22,343 nt of DNA from Chara braunii (lineage: Eukaryota; Streptophyta; Charophyceae; Charales; Characeae): assembly GCA_003427395.1 (NCBI GenBank), contig BFEA01000018.1, positions 874,578 to 896,920 of the forward strand, in the 5' to 3' direction. Both the position numbers and the translations under genes were made by a program. The notes below the pieces were generated by a model. It saw only the letters and a program-made list of their open reading frames with translations, made no database searches and was not told where the DNA came from. Of the stretch, positions 1 to 7,936 are shown piece after piece. Positions within the stretch are counted from its first letter, which is position 1, and each line of letters opens with the position of its first letter.

Positions 1-113
1 TTTTTTTTTTTTTTTTTAATCTTAGGAACATGCCGGTGTTTTCCTGAGTAGCAAGGACATTATACTGCCATAGATTTGCTTTGCAATTTTTTCTTTTTGG
101 AGATTCCTTTTAA

Positions 114-267
114 GGGACACTGGACCCGGTTTCCAGGAGCCTAAGCTGAGTATTGGCCTCAGCAAGTTTGTACCGGGTTGATATGTAGGGGTGAGTTCCC
201 GGCCCGGTGGTCTCATGTGGAATGAAAAGCGCTATGTTTCTCCAAAAAAAATAAAAAAATAAAAAAA
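114..267 (+). mobile_element. 3' end of a poly(A)-type retroelement with terminal hairpin
   Basis: The stretch opens with GGGACA followed by the hairpin CTGGACCCGGTTTCCAG (120-136; 5-bp stem, loop CCCGGTT). It ends in an A-rich tail with T interruptions at 244-267. The same hairpin recurs before poly(A) tails elsewhere in the window (1401, 3342 on the minus strand, 7944, 16806), so I read it as the 3' terminus of a LINE- or SINE-like retroelement. The second hairpin seen in other copies is missing here. The 5' boundary is not visible. Confidence 0.55.
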
Positions 268-563
268 TGGGCACCGGGATATGTGATGTCTGTGTACATT
301 GCTGCTGAAGAGGGTTTTTTTTTTTTTTTGTGCCACTGAAGTGTATTAAACCACCAGTACTTTCGAGCCTTCTTTTCATGAGGATGGAAATGGGCCCCCA
401 GGCCAAAACAAAACAAACCTGCAGGGGCTGTCTTTATCAGCTAGCGCCACCAGCCATTTTGCTCCGGCCGCATGCACTCCAGCCGGCGGAAACCTGCAGC
501 CGCATGCGAGCTGTGTTGGAGAAGAAATGGATGGCAAACATACTGGCGGTTTAACATCGAGTC

Positions 564-601
<38 letters not shown>

Positions 602-640
602 TTCCTTCTTTTCCTTTTCATTTATGAATGAGAATGTGCA
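268..640. other. Noncoding stretch with homopolymer runs
   Basis: No gene is recognisable. The stretch holds a T run near 313-329, an anonymous GC-rich middle with two GCATGC-containing sites, and an A33 run at 566-598. It is probably debris of poly(A)-tailed retroelements. No TSD is visible around the A33 run. Confidence 0.5.
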
Positions 641-796
641 TCTCAAATTCTTTTTTTTCATAACATTTGGACCATGATTTCTCGATTTATGCGTTTCATC
701 CTTGAAAGCGCAGGGGCCATCCATGCTAATCTTCCTTCAAGTTCTCTGTATCATTCCAATTTTAACGGATGTCCCGAAGGACTCGTCTCCAATTCT
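641..796 (-). pseudogene. U6 snRNA retropseudogene (plant-type U6)
   Basis: Read on the minus strand from 785 to 659, this matches plant U6 spliceosomal RNA. The 5' stem-loop GTCC-TTCG-GGAC comes first, then ACATCCG, TAAAATTGGAA, GATACAGAGAA, GATTAGCATGG, CCCCTGCGC, AAGGATGA, ACGCATAAATCGAGAAAT and GGTCCAAAT. Compared with canonical plant U6 as I know it (about 102 nt), this copy has four small insertions of about 10, 4, 4 and 3 nt. The largest lies directly after the catalytic ACAGAGA box. The 3' end has no Pol III T-run terminator. It reads GTTATG and then A8 (651-658 on plus). Near-perfect direct repeats TCTCAAATTCT (641-651) and TCTCCAATTCT (786-796) flank the copy. A-tail plus TSD identify a copy made by LINE-type target-primed reverse transcription. 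No TATA or upstream element is evident where a U6 promoter would lie. It is almost certainly not functional. Confidence 0.85.
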
Positions 797-1394
797 ATTC
801 CTTTGTGGAGCGGGAAAGCCTGAGTGGACGAGGCAGAAGGGCGATGCTGGTGTGTTTACACGCCAGTACTTTCTTTGTTCAGCACATTATGTCCTCCGCG
901 AGAGTAAAGCCTCACATTTGGTGCTACTTGATTTGAATGACTGAACGACTTTACTCTTTTACATGCTTTATAGAGTTTAAGCCAAGCGGGGCAGACAAAC
1001 AACAGCGGCACTACAGAAGACGTGACTAAGAAACACAAGGTTCTGCCAGTGCATACAAGGAGGACAGCGGAAGGTCGAAAGCCGCCCACGGAAGACTACA
1101 GCTATATGATAGCAGATGGGAATGGTGGCTACACTCCCCTTGGTACAGGGGCTAAAGGGGGGGGAAACCTCACCTTTCACTCTGCAAAGACTCCCTACGG
1201 ACGCAGCCTGCACCGACCTCACTACTCCCTGTCATCAGCAAACACAAAGGGCCCAAAAGCCCTGCCATCTCAAGTCGGGTACACCTGCCCTCACCACGCC
1301 TCGGGGGGACAGGCAACAGGAAGGACAGTGAACTCTACCAGCATATGTCAGTTGTCCAAACATTTGTCAGTCATTGATATGTCCTGTAACATGA
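797..1394. other. Anonymous sequence, no supported gene
   Basis: A 149-codon open frame runs from 1022 to 1471 on plus, but it continues into the repeated 3' tail module, resembles no family I know and has no coding-like composition. I treat the stretch as the body of the poly(A) element that ends at 1552, or as unclassified sequence. Confidence 0.4.
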
Positions 1395-1519
1395 GGGACG
1401 CTGGACCCGGTTTCCAGACCAGGTGCAGCTCCCCACCAATAGATGGAGCCTTCAACCAGGGACTCGCTTAGGAAGGCTGCTCTTATCACCTCCCTAAGTG
1501 GTATCCGTGACTTGAAGTT

Positions 1520-1552
<33 letters not shown>
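1395..1552 (+). mobile_element. Retroelement 3' end: two hairpins plus poly(A)
   Basis: This is the clearest copy of the recurring module. Hairpin I is CTGGACCCGGTTTCCAG at 1401-1417. Hairpin II is GCTCC...GGAGC at 1428-1432 and 1445-1449, with loop CCACCAATAGAT. About 70 bp of linker and an A32 tail at 1521-1552 follow. The layout is that of a LINE/SINE 3' terminus. The hairpins could be a recognition structure for a partner reverse transcriptase, which is inference. Start and TSD were not found. Confidence 0.65.
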
Positions 1553-1554
<2 letters not shown>

Positions 1555-1581
1555 AGCATGTGAACCCTCCCGATCGGTGGC

Positions 1582-1626
1582 TACTGTCTTAACCCGAAAA
1601 CGTGTGTACGTACATTGTATACAAAT
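1582..1626 (+). mobile_element. One arm of a foldback element related to the one at 4264
   Basis: The sequence ACTGTCTTAACCC followed by GTAC and TTGTAT blocks matches the left arm of the complete foldback element at 4264-4421, position for position over about 45 bp with scattered differences. No matching right arm (GGGTTAAGACAGT) is present downstream, so this is a solo or truncated end. Confidence 0.5.
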
Positions 1627-1684
1627 GCAACAACGTAGAGAGCATTACTCGGCTTCCCTTTCGAAATATCGAGAAGCAGCTTTA

Positions 1685-1748
1685 ATCAGAAGTAATTCCA
1701 TAATTACACTCTACCTATCAGAAGTACTTCCATAATTACCCTCTACCT
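1685..1748. repeat. 32-bp tandem duplication
   Basis: Two adjacent 32-bp units (1685-1716 and 1717-1748) start with ATCAGAAGTA and share CCATAATTAC and CTCTACCT. They differ at about two positions. Confidence 0.8.
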
Positions 1749-1934
1749 GATCTATATATACACTGGAAGTGGAAGCATAGGAGGGCAGCAGTATGAGGTA
1801 CTAGTTTGTCTACAGAGAGCTATACATAAGGATCTCCCGGCAGTACAGTAATAGCAAAGGAAATTTACTTGGGGATTTAAGCAGACCCTCTCAGCCTAGC
1901 AGGCTGTCTGATAGAGTAATAATACTTCAACAAG

Positions 1935-2383
1935 GGGCATCGTTCGACACTCCTCGGGGACGCGATTCCAAGGATTCCGTCGTCGTTCCACCTGTCCTAA
2001 ATCGGAAATGAAAATGTGAAAACACTCCGAGGACAAATCCTCGGGCTCCGAGGATTTCCCAGCCAAATCGTCCTCGAACTCGAAGGACCTCGCGAGGTCC
2101 TTCGGAGCCCGAGGATCCGTGATTAACGGAGAGGAGAGGGCATGCACGTAGAGAGACGTTACAACCGAGAATTCTGATCGTGGCGGCACCCTATTGGCTG
2201 AAAGCTTGAAGCACAACTTTTTTTCTTTTTTTTTTCCTTTTATTTTTCTGACATTGCTCCGAGGATGAGTCCTAAAACCGATGCTCCGAGGATGAGTGGA
2301 ACGGAGACGACAAAAACCTTTAACTTTTCCGAGGATTCATCCTCGGAGCCCGAGTATGCCCCGAGGAGTGTCGAACGACGCCC
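1935..2383. mobile_element. Non-autonomous DNA transposon (MITE) rich in CCGAGGA motifs
   Basis: TIRs of 25 bp lie at 1935-1959 and 2359-2383 and differ at one position; each begins GGGCRTCGTTCGACACTCC read inward. A 3-bp direct repeat AAG (1932-1934, 2384-2386) flanks them. The 449-bp interior encodes no transposase. It is full of CCGAGGA/TCCTCGG motifs in both orientations, including the foldbacks at 2081-2104 and 2334-2351. The GGGC start and 3-bp duplication would suit a PIF/Harbinger-like or other 3-bp-TSD superfamily, which I infer and cannot confirm. Confidence 0.75.
2081..2104. repeat. 24-bp perfect palindrome inside the MITE
   Basis: The two halves CGAAGGACCTCG and CGAGGTCCTTCG are exact reverse complements. 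The palindrome lies amid further CCGAGGA inverted motifs and may be a transposase-binding array or a replication-fork hairpin. Confidence 0.9.
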
Positions 2384-2414
2384 AAGGTCTAACTTGGGAA
2401 TGGTCCCAGATTAA

Positions 2415-2817
2415 GGGCACACTCACACTACCACGTATTTTCGCAAAATCGCAAATTTTATGTAGTTTTTTGGGTCACAAGAGGCACGATTTTTGCGTGT
2501 TCACACAAAAGGGCACCTAAATGTCAGCGGCCTGGACAGCCATGGGCTTACATATTTTGCGGGGACCTCTAGATGTCCCCGCGAAATGGTATATCTTTTT
2601 CCTCTACTGCTTTCTGGAAGCACAAAAAAAAAAAGAAAAAAGTGCATTGTGCTGTCTGACTGCAGACAACGTATTTTCGCATCTCAAGGCCAGGTCGCGC
2701 CCCTGTCTTTTCTGCTTTGGGCAACAAACGGGTGACCAGTGTGACCCCCAGGTGCCATATAAACGCAAATTCACATACGTAAAATTTGCGGAAGTATGTC
2801 CTAGTGTGAGTATGCCC
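2415..2817. mobile_element. Tourist-like MITE with TAA target duplication
   Basis: The TIR GGGCACACTCACACTA at 2415-2430 pairs with the reverse complement GGGCATACTCACACTA at 2802-2817. Similarity continues inward through Y-CGCAAA and AAATTTTA blocks. The 3-bp TAA is present on both sides (2412-2414 and 2818-2820). TAA duplication, GGGC terminus and 403-bp noncoding length are typical of PIF/Harbinger (Tourist) MITEs. An inner hairpin GCGGGGAC/GTCCCCGC lies at 2559-2582. Open frames inside are short and not coding. Confidence 0.85.
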
Positions 2818-2932
2818 TAAGTCTGAGTAAAAAAGCTGATATCCCTTTCAGAAAAGTCCACCCAACAACACAAAGGAGCCGACCATTTCCCTTCACATTT
2901 GAAAATCTAATTTAGCTGTTTCCACTGAAGTT

Positions 2933-2975
2933 GAGTTACTCCTGAAAAAAAAAAAAAAAAAAAAGAGTTACTCCT
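2933..2975 (+). mobile_element. Tail-only retroinsertion: A20 between perfect direct repeats
   Basis: The 11-bp word GAGTTACTCCT occurs at 2933-2943 and again at 2965-2975. Between the copies there are only one G and A20 (2945-2964). This is the signature of target-primed reverse transcription in which nothing but the poly(A) tail was copied. Confidence 0.8.
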
Positions 2976-3186
2976 ATATTTACTCCATTCTGCCGTGCCG
3001 TCCAAGCGCTGTGCTTGCTTGCATTGTAAATTGTGCAATCATTATGGAGAGGGGGGATTGGGATGCTGATGAGACTCTTCTATCTCCCCTAGCCAGCCCC
3101 ACAGGGACCATAAATCTCTCAATCAGTCTGAGGGACTGAGGTACCTGGCCTTTTTGCTGCGTGCAGAAGGAGGAGGGGGGGTTCAT

Positions 3187-3352
3187 TCTTTTTTTTTCTT
3201 TTTTTCTTTTTTCAGTCTAACATAGCCCCTGTGTAAGCCCACTATCCCGGCGGTGGTGAGAGAACCGTCAGGATTGAGGGCTTATCTATTGGGCTGCTCC
3301 ATCTATTGGTGGGGAGCGGCACCTGCTGGAAACCGGGTCCAGCGTCCCTTCA
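3187..3352 (-). mobile_element. Retroelement 3' end, minus strand: two hairpins plus A-rich tail
   Basis: On the minus strand this reads GGGACG, hairpin I (CTGGACCCGGTTTCCAG, 3342-3326), hairpin II (GCTCC...GGAGC, 3317-3296), about 80 bp of linker, and an A-rich tail seen as T-rich sequence at 3188-3213 on plus. It matches the copy at 1395-1552 closely over both hairpins and diverges after them. Confidence 0.65.
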
Positions 3353-3448
3353 TACATCTTAGAATACAAAGTTTGCTGTCTGCTGTCACTTTTCCAGGGC
3401 CATGACCAACTTTTACTATACAACCTAAGATTCATTCTACCAGTAATG

Positions 3449-3564
3449 ACTACCGTCTTCTTCCGCCGAACATAACGCACCCTGAAAATGAACGTATACA
3501 AGGTATGTTTGCGGCCCGATACAGTCAAAATGAGGGTGCGTTGTGTTCAGGGGAAGAAGGTAGT
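3449..3564. mobile_element. 116-bp foldback MITE
   Basis: The left arm (3449-3483) begins ACTACCGTCTTCTTCC and ends AACGCACCCT. The right arm (3533-3564) read in reverse complement begins ACTACCTTCTTCCCC and ends in the same AACGCACCCT. The arms are about 85-90% identical around a 49-bp centre. A TA follows the right end. The size and structure suit a Tc1/mariner-like or unclassified MITE. It has no coding capacity. Confidence 0.75.
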
Positions 3565-4135
3565 AAGTCTTGAGACCAGAGAAAACAATTCCGACCACTC
3601 AATACCAACACACCCCTTCCTCAAAAGTTAAAAAAAAAAAAAAAAGTTAAAGTAGACTCTATGGAGGGGAGCTAAAACGCTCCCCATGTCCCAGGGGGGA
3701 CAACAACACTGACAAAAATGAAGTCTTCCAACAGAGTCTAGTTTAGCTAAGAAGGAGTCCCTCTCCCATGTATCCCCAAACCATTTCCTTGCTTTCTGAT
3801 TCCCTGGGAGTTTTCTCCTAGTGCCAGGAGTTTTCTTATCCCTGAGAAGAGTATTCCGCAATAGGCACTTTAGTCTTTGGAGGGAGCTTCGCCAGGGGGC
3901 GGTATGATCCATCCATATCTGCATACATCCACTTTCCAGTCTTGGATTGGGAGGGGCTTGTATCACAATCCGGAAGGGTAAGGTAATATTACCTGATTTC
4001 TTCGGTTGTACCCGGACCTCATCCGTACCTGCGGGTGAGAAAGGATTTCCCTTGTAGTGGGGATTTTTATTTATTTATTGTTTTTTAATTGGTGGGGGGG
4101 ATTTTCTTGAAGTGAGGTATGTAACTCGTTTTGAA
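3565..4135. other. Unclassified sequence with poly(A) run
   Basis: An A16 run at 3630-3645 sits between AAAAGTTAA repeats and may be another tail-only insertion. The minus strand carries a 112-codon open frame (3966-3628) that ends in a poly-Phe artefact of the A-run. Its middle (Arg/Lys/Trp-rich) could be transposon debris, but I cannot assign it. Confidence 0.4.
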
Positions 4136-4247
4136 GTTTCTTGAAATAACTGTACGTAAAAATAAATAAAAATAAATAAATAAATGTACGTGGAAATAAA
4201 TAAATAAATAAATAATGTACATACATACGTTGTTTCTTGAAATAACT
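4136..4247 (+). mobile_element. Tail-only retroinsertion: (AAAT)n tract between 16-bp direct repeats
   Basis: The word GTTTCTTGAAATAACT occurs at 4136-4151 and again, without mismatch, at 4232-4247. The 80 bp between consist of AAATA/AAAT repeats with GTACGT interruptions. The perfect 16-bp duplication argues for insertion of an A-rich retroelement tail, not for growth of a microsatellite in place. Confidence 0.7.
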
Positions 4248-4263
4248 TGTGGATTCACGCACG

Positions 4264-4421
4264 ACTGTCTTAACCCAAATACAATGTAGGGTACGTTGTA
4301 TTCGAGGGACCCGGTACTTTTTTTTCCCAAAAAAAAAGAAAAATAAAACGATTTTTTAGAAGCCATTTTTCAGAGGTACCTTGAATACGAGGTGAGTACG
4401 GTGTCTTTGGGTTAAGACAGT
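4264..4421. mobile_element. 158-bp foldback MITE
   Basis: Perfect 16-bp TIRs ACTGTCTTAACCCAAA lie at 4264-4279 and, in reverse complement, at 4406-4421. Inner blocks (GTATTC, AGG, GGTAC) extend the foldback. The right end is followed by TA, the left end is preceded by CG. A related arm occurs at 1582. It is noncoding, and a TA-duplicating superfamily is possible. Confidence 0.8.
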
Positions 4422-4713
4422 AGGGTTTTCAGTGATAGCTTGGGCTTACATTTTCTTGTTGGGGGGCAAAAGTTGCAGGCAAGTGCCTCTCTTGGATGCG
4501 CATGTATGGACGTGAGGGGGGAGTGGGCAACGGTCAGGTAGCTCAAGCCAAATGTTCATCCTGAGGCGGCCGTAGTGCCATCCGGATAGATGAAAGTGCA
4601 AGCGGCTCACGAGATGGTGGCTCGTGAGGGGTAAGTCTTGCCGGAAGGGGGATCAGGGTAGGATGGTGGCGTTGCTGACATGGGGGCATTCGGTTTCTCT
4701 GTTTGTGATAGTC
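4422..4713. other. Spacer between MITE and GC-rich repeats
   Basis: No gene, RNA or repeat could be recognised. The sequence becomes GC-richer towards the tandem repeat that follows. Confidence 0.4.
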
Positions 4714-5186
4714 ACCGAAGCTGGTTTGAATGCGGCGGCGGCAAGCGGCGGGGGATTGCTAACGCACGCAGCGCAACGCAGGCACTGCATGCATGCCAGA
4801 ACTCGCCGGCGGAATGGCACGGACGCAAGGGGAGAAGTGCGCGTGTGGGCGCGAGATGGGTTGCTGTCCAGCAGGGGTATTACCATGCCCCTGGCTATGG
4901 CTGGCCTTGGTCGGCGGGAGCCGGCAATCCTCGGTAGCCAGTGCATTACTCGGCTTCGCTTTACCACCGAAGCTGGTTTGAATGCGGCGGCGGCAAGCGG
5001 CGGGGAATCGCTAACGCACGCAGCGCAACGCAGGCACTGCATGCATGCCAGAACTCACCGGCTGAGTGGCACGGACGCAAGGGGAGAAGTGCGTGTGTGG
5101 GCGTGAGATGGGTTGCTGTCCAGCAGGGGTATTACCACGCCCCTGGCTATGGCTGGCCTTGGTCAGCGGGAGCCGACAATCCTCGT
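4714..5186. repeat. Two-copy GC-rich tandem repeat, period 252 bp
   Basis: About 220 bp starting ACCGAAGCTGGTTTGAATGC at 4714 recur at 4966 with few differences. A diverged 30-bp lead-in (GCATT...TTTACCACC type) precedes the second unit. Each unit contains GCGGCGGCAAGCGGCG, a self-complementary TGCATGCA and the run GGGTTGCTGTCCAGCAGGGG. Open frames of up to 160 codons cross it on both strands, but they are translations of the repeat and show no domain. It may be promoter or leader monomers of a retroelement. Confidence 0.8.
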
Positions 5187-7324
5187 GAGGTCGCGAAGGG
5201 AGAGAGTCGTATGTGTGGCTGACCGCGAGGCAGGGTTTGCTAGCCGCCAACATATCATAAACGAAGCTTGATCAGGGGCCTCAGCCCCCTGGTGCCAGAT
5301 ATGTAATTTTGTGGATAGCTGGCATTGGAAGCTGTCCGTGATGGAGTCGAAGCTGTTGGAAGACGTACATGGACTGCTGCGACGTTTACATGGACTGTAG
5401 TGACTCTGGTCTTAGTCCCCCTTGCTGTTGTGAAGGTGTGGGCGACTTCGACATGATAGGGTTTCGCTCAGCCTATTGTTGACAAATGCTGGCATTCTTA
5501 TTCCTCGTCATGATAGAGGAATATTTTCTCCGCTTGTGTTGTATTTCGTTTTTTGTTAGCGTAGTCTTACGTTTTGGGTGTTTTGGCGGTTTATGGAATT
5601 GCTATTCCTAATTTGTTGTCAGCATTTGTTAATTTTGCTCTCCCTTTTTACTGCATCTAGTTTCCTGAGCGTTAATTTTGCTTTTGTTGTTTGCTACAAT
5701 TAGATTCTTGGGATTTTTATTACTTTTCTGTTGTAGGAATTGTAATTTCGACCCGCCGATTACCAAATTAGGTGGGATCTGTGTGTCTGTTTAGCCGAGT
5801 TAGACGAACGTTTTTCAATTTTGAAGTTCTTCTGTTGGTAGCATGAAGGAATTTCGATCCCTTTCGTGGATTTCTGCTTATTCTAATTTAGGGATCATAG
5901 CAGATTGCCGGGCATATCTGGCGGGCTTCCCGGATATGCCCTTCATCGGGCCATCATCGCATGGGATGCGGGTGAATTTTTCACCCTTGCGATTTGCCTT
6001 GCCTTTAGGCCTGTTTCGGATTTTTTGTTATCAAGGTTGACGGGGGTTGCAGGGGTCTCCTATGCCGATTTCGTTCGTCCCGGCTTGGATGTTTTTTGGG
6101 GGATACCTACCTGGCTTGCTGGGTACTCACTCTCCTGGGCTACTCTTGCCAAGAGCCTGGTACGTCGCGGTTTCCCGTGTGCTATGGTACCCGACGGTTT
6201 CGAGGGACTGTAGTGCAGCCCTGGTGACTGTGTGTATATTACCAACGCTTGTCTGTGAGTTTGGTCTCTCACTTGGATCGGCGGTTGCGTCTTAGAGCAC
6301 CGACGAGCGCTGCTGCGCTGTCTTACTGCTCCGTCGCCGGGGTACCTGGCTTCGTCGACTGTGCTGGTTTGTGAACGTGCGCGCGCCCGAGCGCTCGCCC
6401 GAGCATGTCCAAGCTGTTCCATCGTGATCAGGTGTTTTGCTTCGCTGACGGGTCTTCTTGCCTCTACTCCCGTTTCCGTTGCTGGCGTCATCGTGCGGAG
6501 CTGTGATCTCGGAGTACAGTTGGATTGGCAGATCGGGACTCCCCGAGCTCGCTGTGACTTGCGTGTTTTTGTTTGATTGGCTTGTTGCCTGTTTTCTGGT
6601 GTTTGCCTGTGTTTGGCTGTCTTGTGCAGGGGGATCTATGCCGACGTGCAGAATGGAGTTAGCGCTTCTCACCTTCTCGTCTGGTATCCGTTCGGCTGTC
6701 TCCTGCATTACTTTTTCGTTGCTGCGATTTTCAGCGTTCTCGTGCTTCGCTTTCTGGAGGACTGGGGTAGGATAGATACTATATAAGATGGCAAGGCTGA
6801 TGGATTGGCCATCTCGATCTAGTCGTGTGATGCAGGGCTCGCTTTTGAACCTCCTGATGATGCTACTGGCGGGGTAGTTGAAACGCGTAGGGGTATAACC
6901 GCGTTTTTTATCGGAGTTATCTTTGGCTCCGTTTTGAAGTGAAGTCCTATGCTCTGTATTCTATGAGAGATGATCTCCTGTTTTTTTTTTTTTTCGAGTA
7001 TCTACTTTGAGTGATGATTTCTCAATGTTTGCGACTTTTGAGGCATGTGTAATGGAATGTATGTCTTGGTGAATCATTCGCTTCCATTCTCATGCTGAAA
7101 GCTGTTTTTTTGCCAAACAGTTCTTTCAATTCAATTTTGGTTTCGTAGAGGTTGGTGTAGAAGTTGGTGTTTCTGTTGTGTCTGTGGTCTCTTACGTTTT
7201 TCACAATTGCTGATTGCCTTTTGGCCGGGGCTCATATGGTTCCTTTTTATGGTTACTTGAGACGATTTGGGAGTGCTGGCTCGCACAGACCTTGTCATGG
7301 TGGGCGGTGGGGTCTCTTAGGGGG
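5187..7324. other. 2.1 kb of anonymous T/G-rich sequence
   Basis: The plus strand is rich in T and G with many short open frames on both strands, none with a recognisable domain. I see no splice-supported gene. Because the strand composition continues up to the tail module at 7937-8060, this may be the noncoding body or UTR of one large poly(A)-tailed element on plus. A T run lies near 6981-6994. Confidence 0.4.
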
Positions 7325-7830
7325 TTGGCACAGATTGAGGGAGTGGTTAGCCCTAAATCGCGAGGAGGCGGGTGGGTTTGCAGGGTCTTTTGACCCTAGC
7401 CGCATGGGTGGTAGGGTCTTCCCACAGGGGAGAAGTTGTTGGATTGGTTTTGCCTGTTTGCATGTAGTTGGGATTTTCTTCTGACATCCTGTTTTCTTGA
7501 CTGGGATTGGAGAGTGTCGCTCCGCGGGTGCTTCATCATGGAGGGCGGTGAAGACTCCATCGCGAAGCGAAATGCAGATGAGAGGAGTGGTGTACCCTAA
7601 ATCGCGAGGAGGTGGGTGGGTTCTGCCGGGTCTTTGGCCCCTGCGGCGCGGGTGGTAGGAAATTGCCATCATGGTGGGAGTTGGCAGTTTCGGTGGGTGA
7701 ATGTCGGTGGTGGTGCGATCCGCTCTAAATTGCGAGGAGGTGGGTGGGCCTTTGCGGGGTCTGAGTCTGCGGTTGGGGGCCCGGCGACCTAGACCCCTGC
7801 CGTGTGGGAGGTAAGGCGGATACGCAGGGT
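7325..7830 (+). repeat. Three diverged repeat units with GCGAGGAGG core
   Basis: A unit with the order CTAAATCGCGAGGAGG, GGGTGGG, CGGGGTCT/AGGGTCT, TGGGAGGTA/GGGTGGTAG recurs with cores at 7351, 7595 and 7723. The spacing (244 and 128 bp) is unequal, so this is a degraded or rearranged repeat set. It sits just upstream of a retroelement 3' tail and may be repetitive 3' UTR. Confidence 0.6.
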
Positions 7831-7936
7831 TTGGTGTTTAACAGAGGATGGGGGATTTTGTTCCTGGCGTTACTTACTTAGGATTTTGGCATACTCTTTT
7901 CTTATGTTCGTTTTGTTGAGCCTTTTCGATGATGTG

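Noticed and set aside
665-785. Functional U6 gene
   Set aside because: It has no T-run terminator, an A-tail and TSD instead, insertions beside the ACAGAGA box, and no visible TATA or upstream element.
1022-1471. 149-codon plus-strand ORF as a gene
   Set aside because: It runs into the repeated hairpin/tail module, has no domain and no conserved composition.
5278-5305. CCCCTGGTGCCAGATAT as an LTR end plus tRNA primer-binding site
   Set aside because: It only loosely resembles the plant Met-tRNA primer site, and no matching LTR copy or gag-pol region was found in the window.
6060-6708. Overlapping minus-strand ORFs of 143 and 138 codons
   Set aside because: They are low-complexity Arg/Ser/Thr-rich reading of a T/G-rich strand, with no motifs and equal open frames on the other strand.
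6963-7026. T-run near 6981 as another tail-only insertion
   Set aside because: Flanks TGAGAGATGAT and TGAGTGATGAT are similar, but they are separated by additional non-T sequence and the match is too weak to call.
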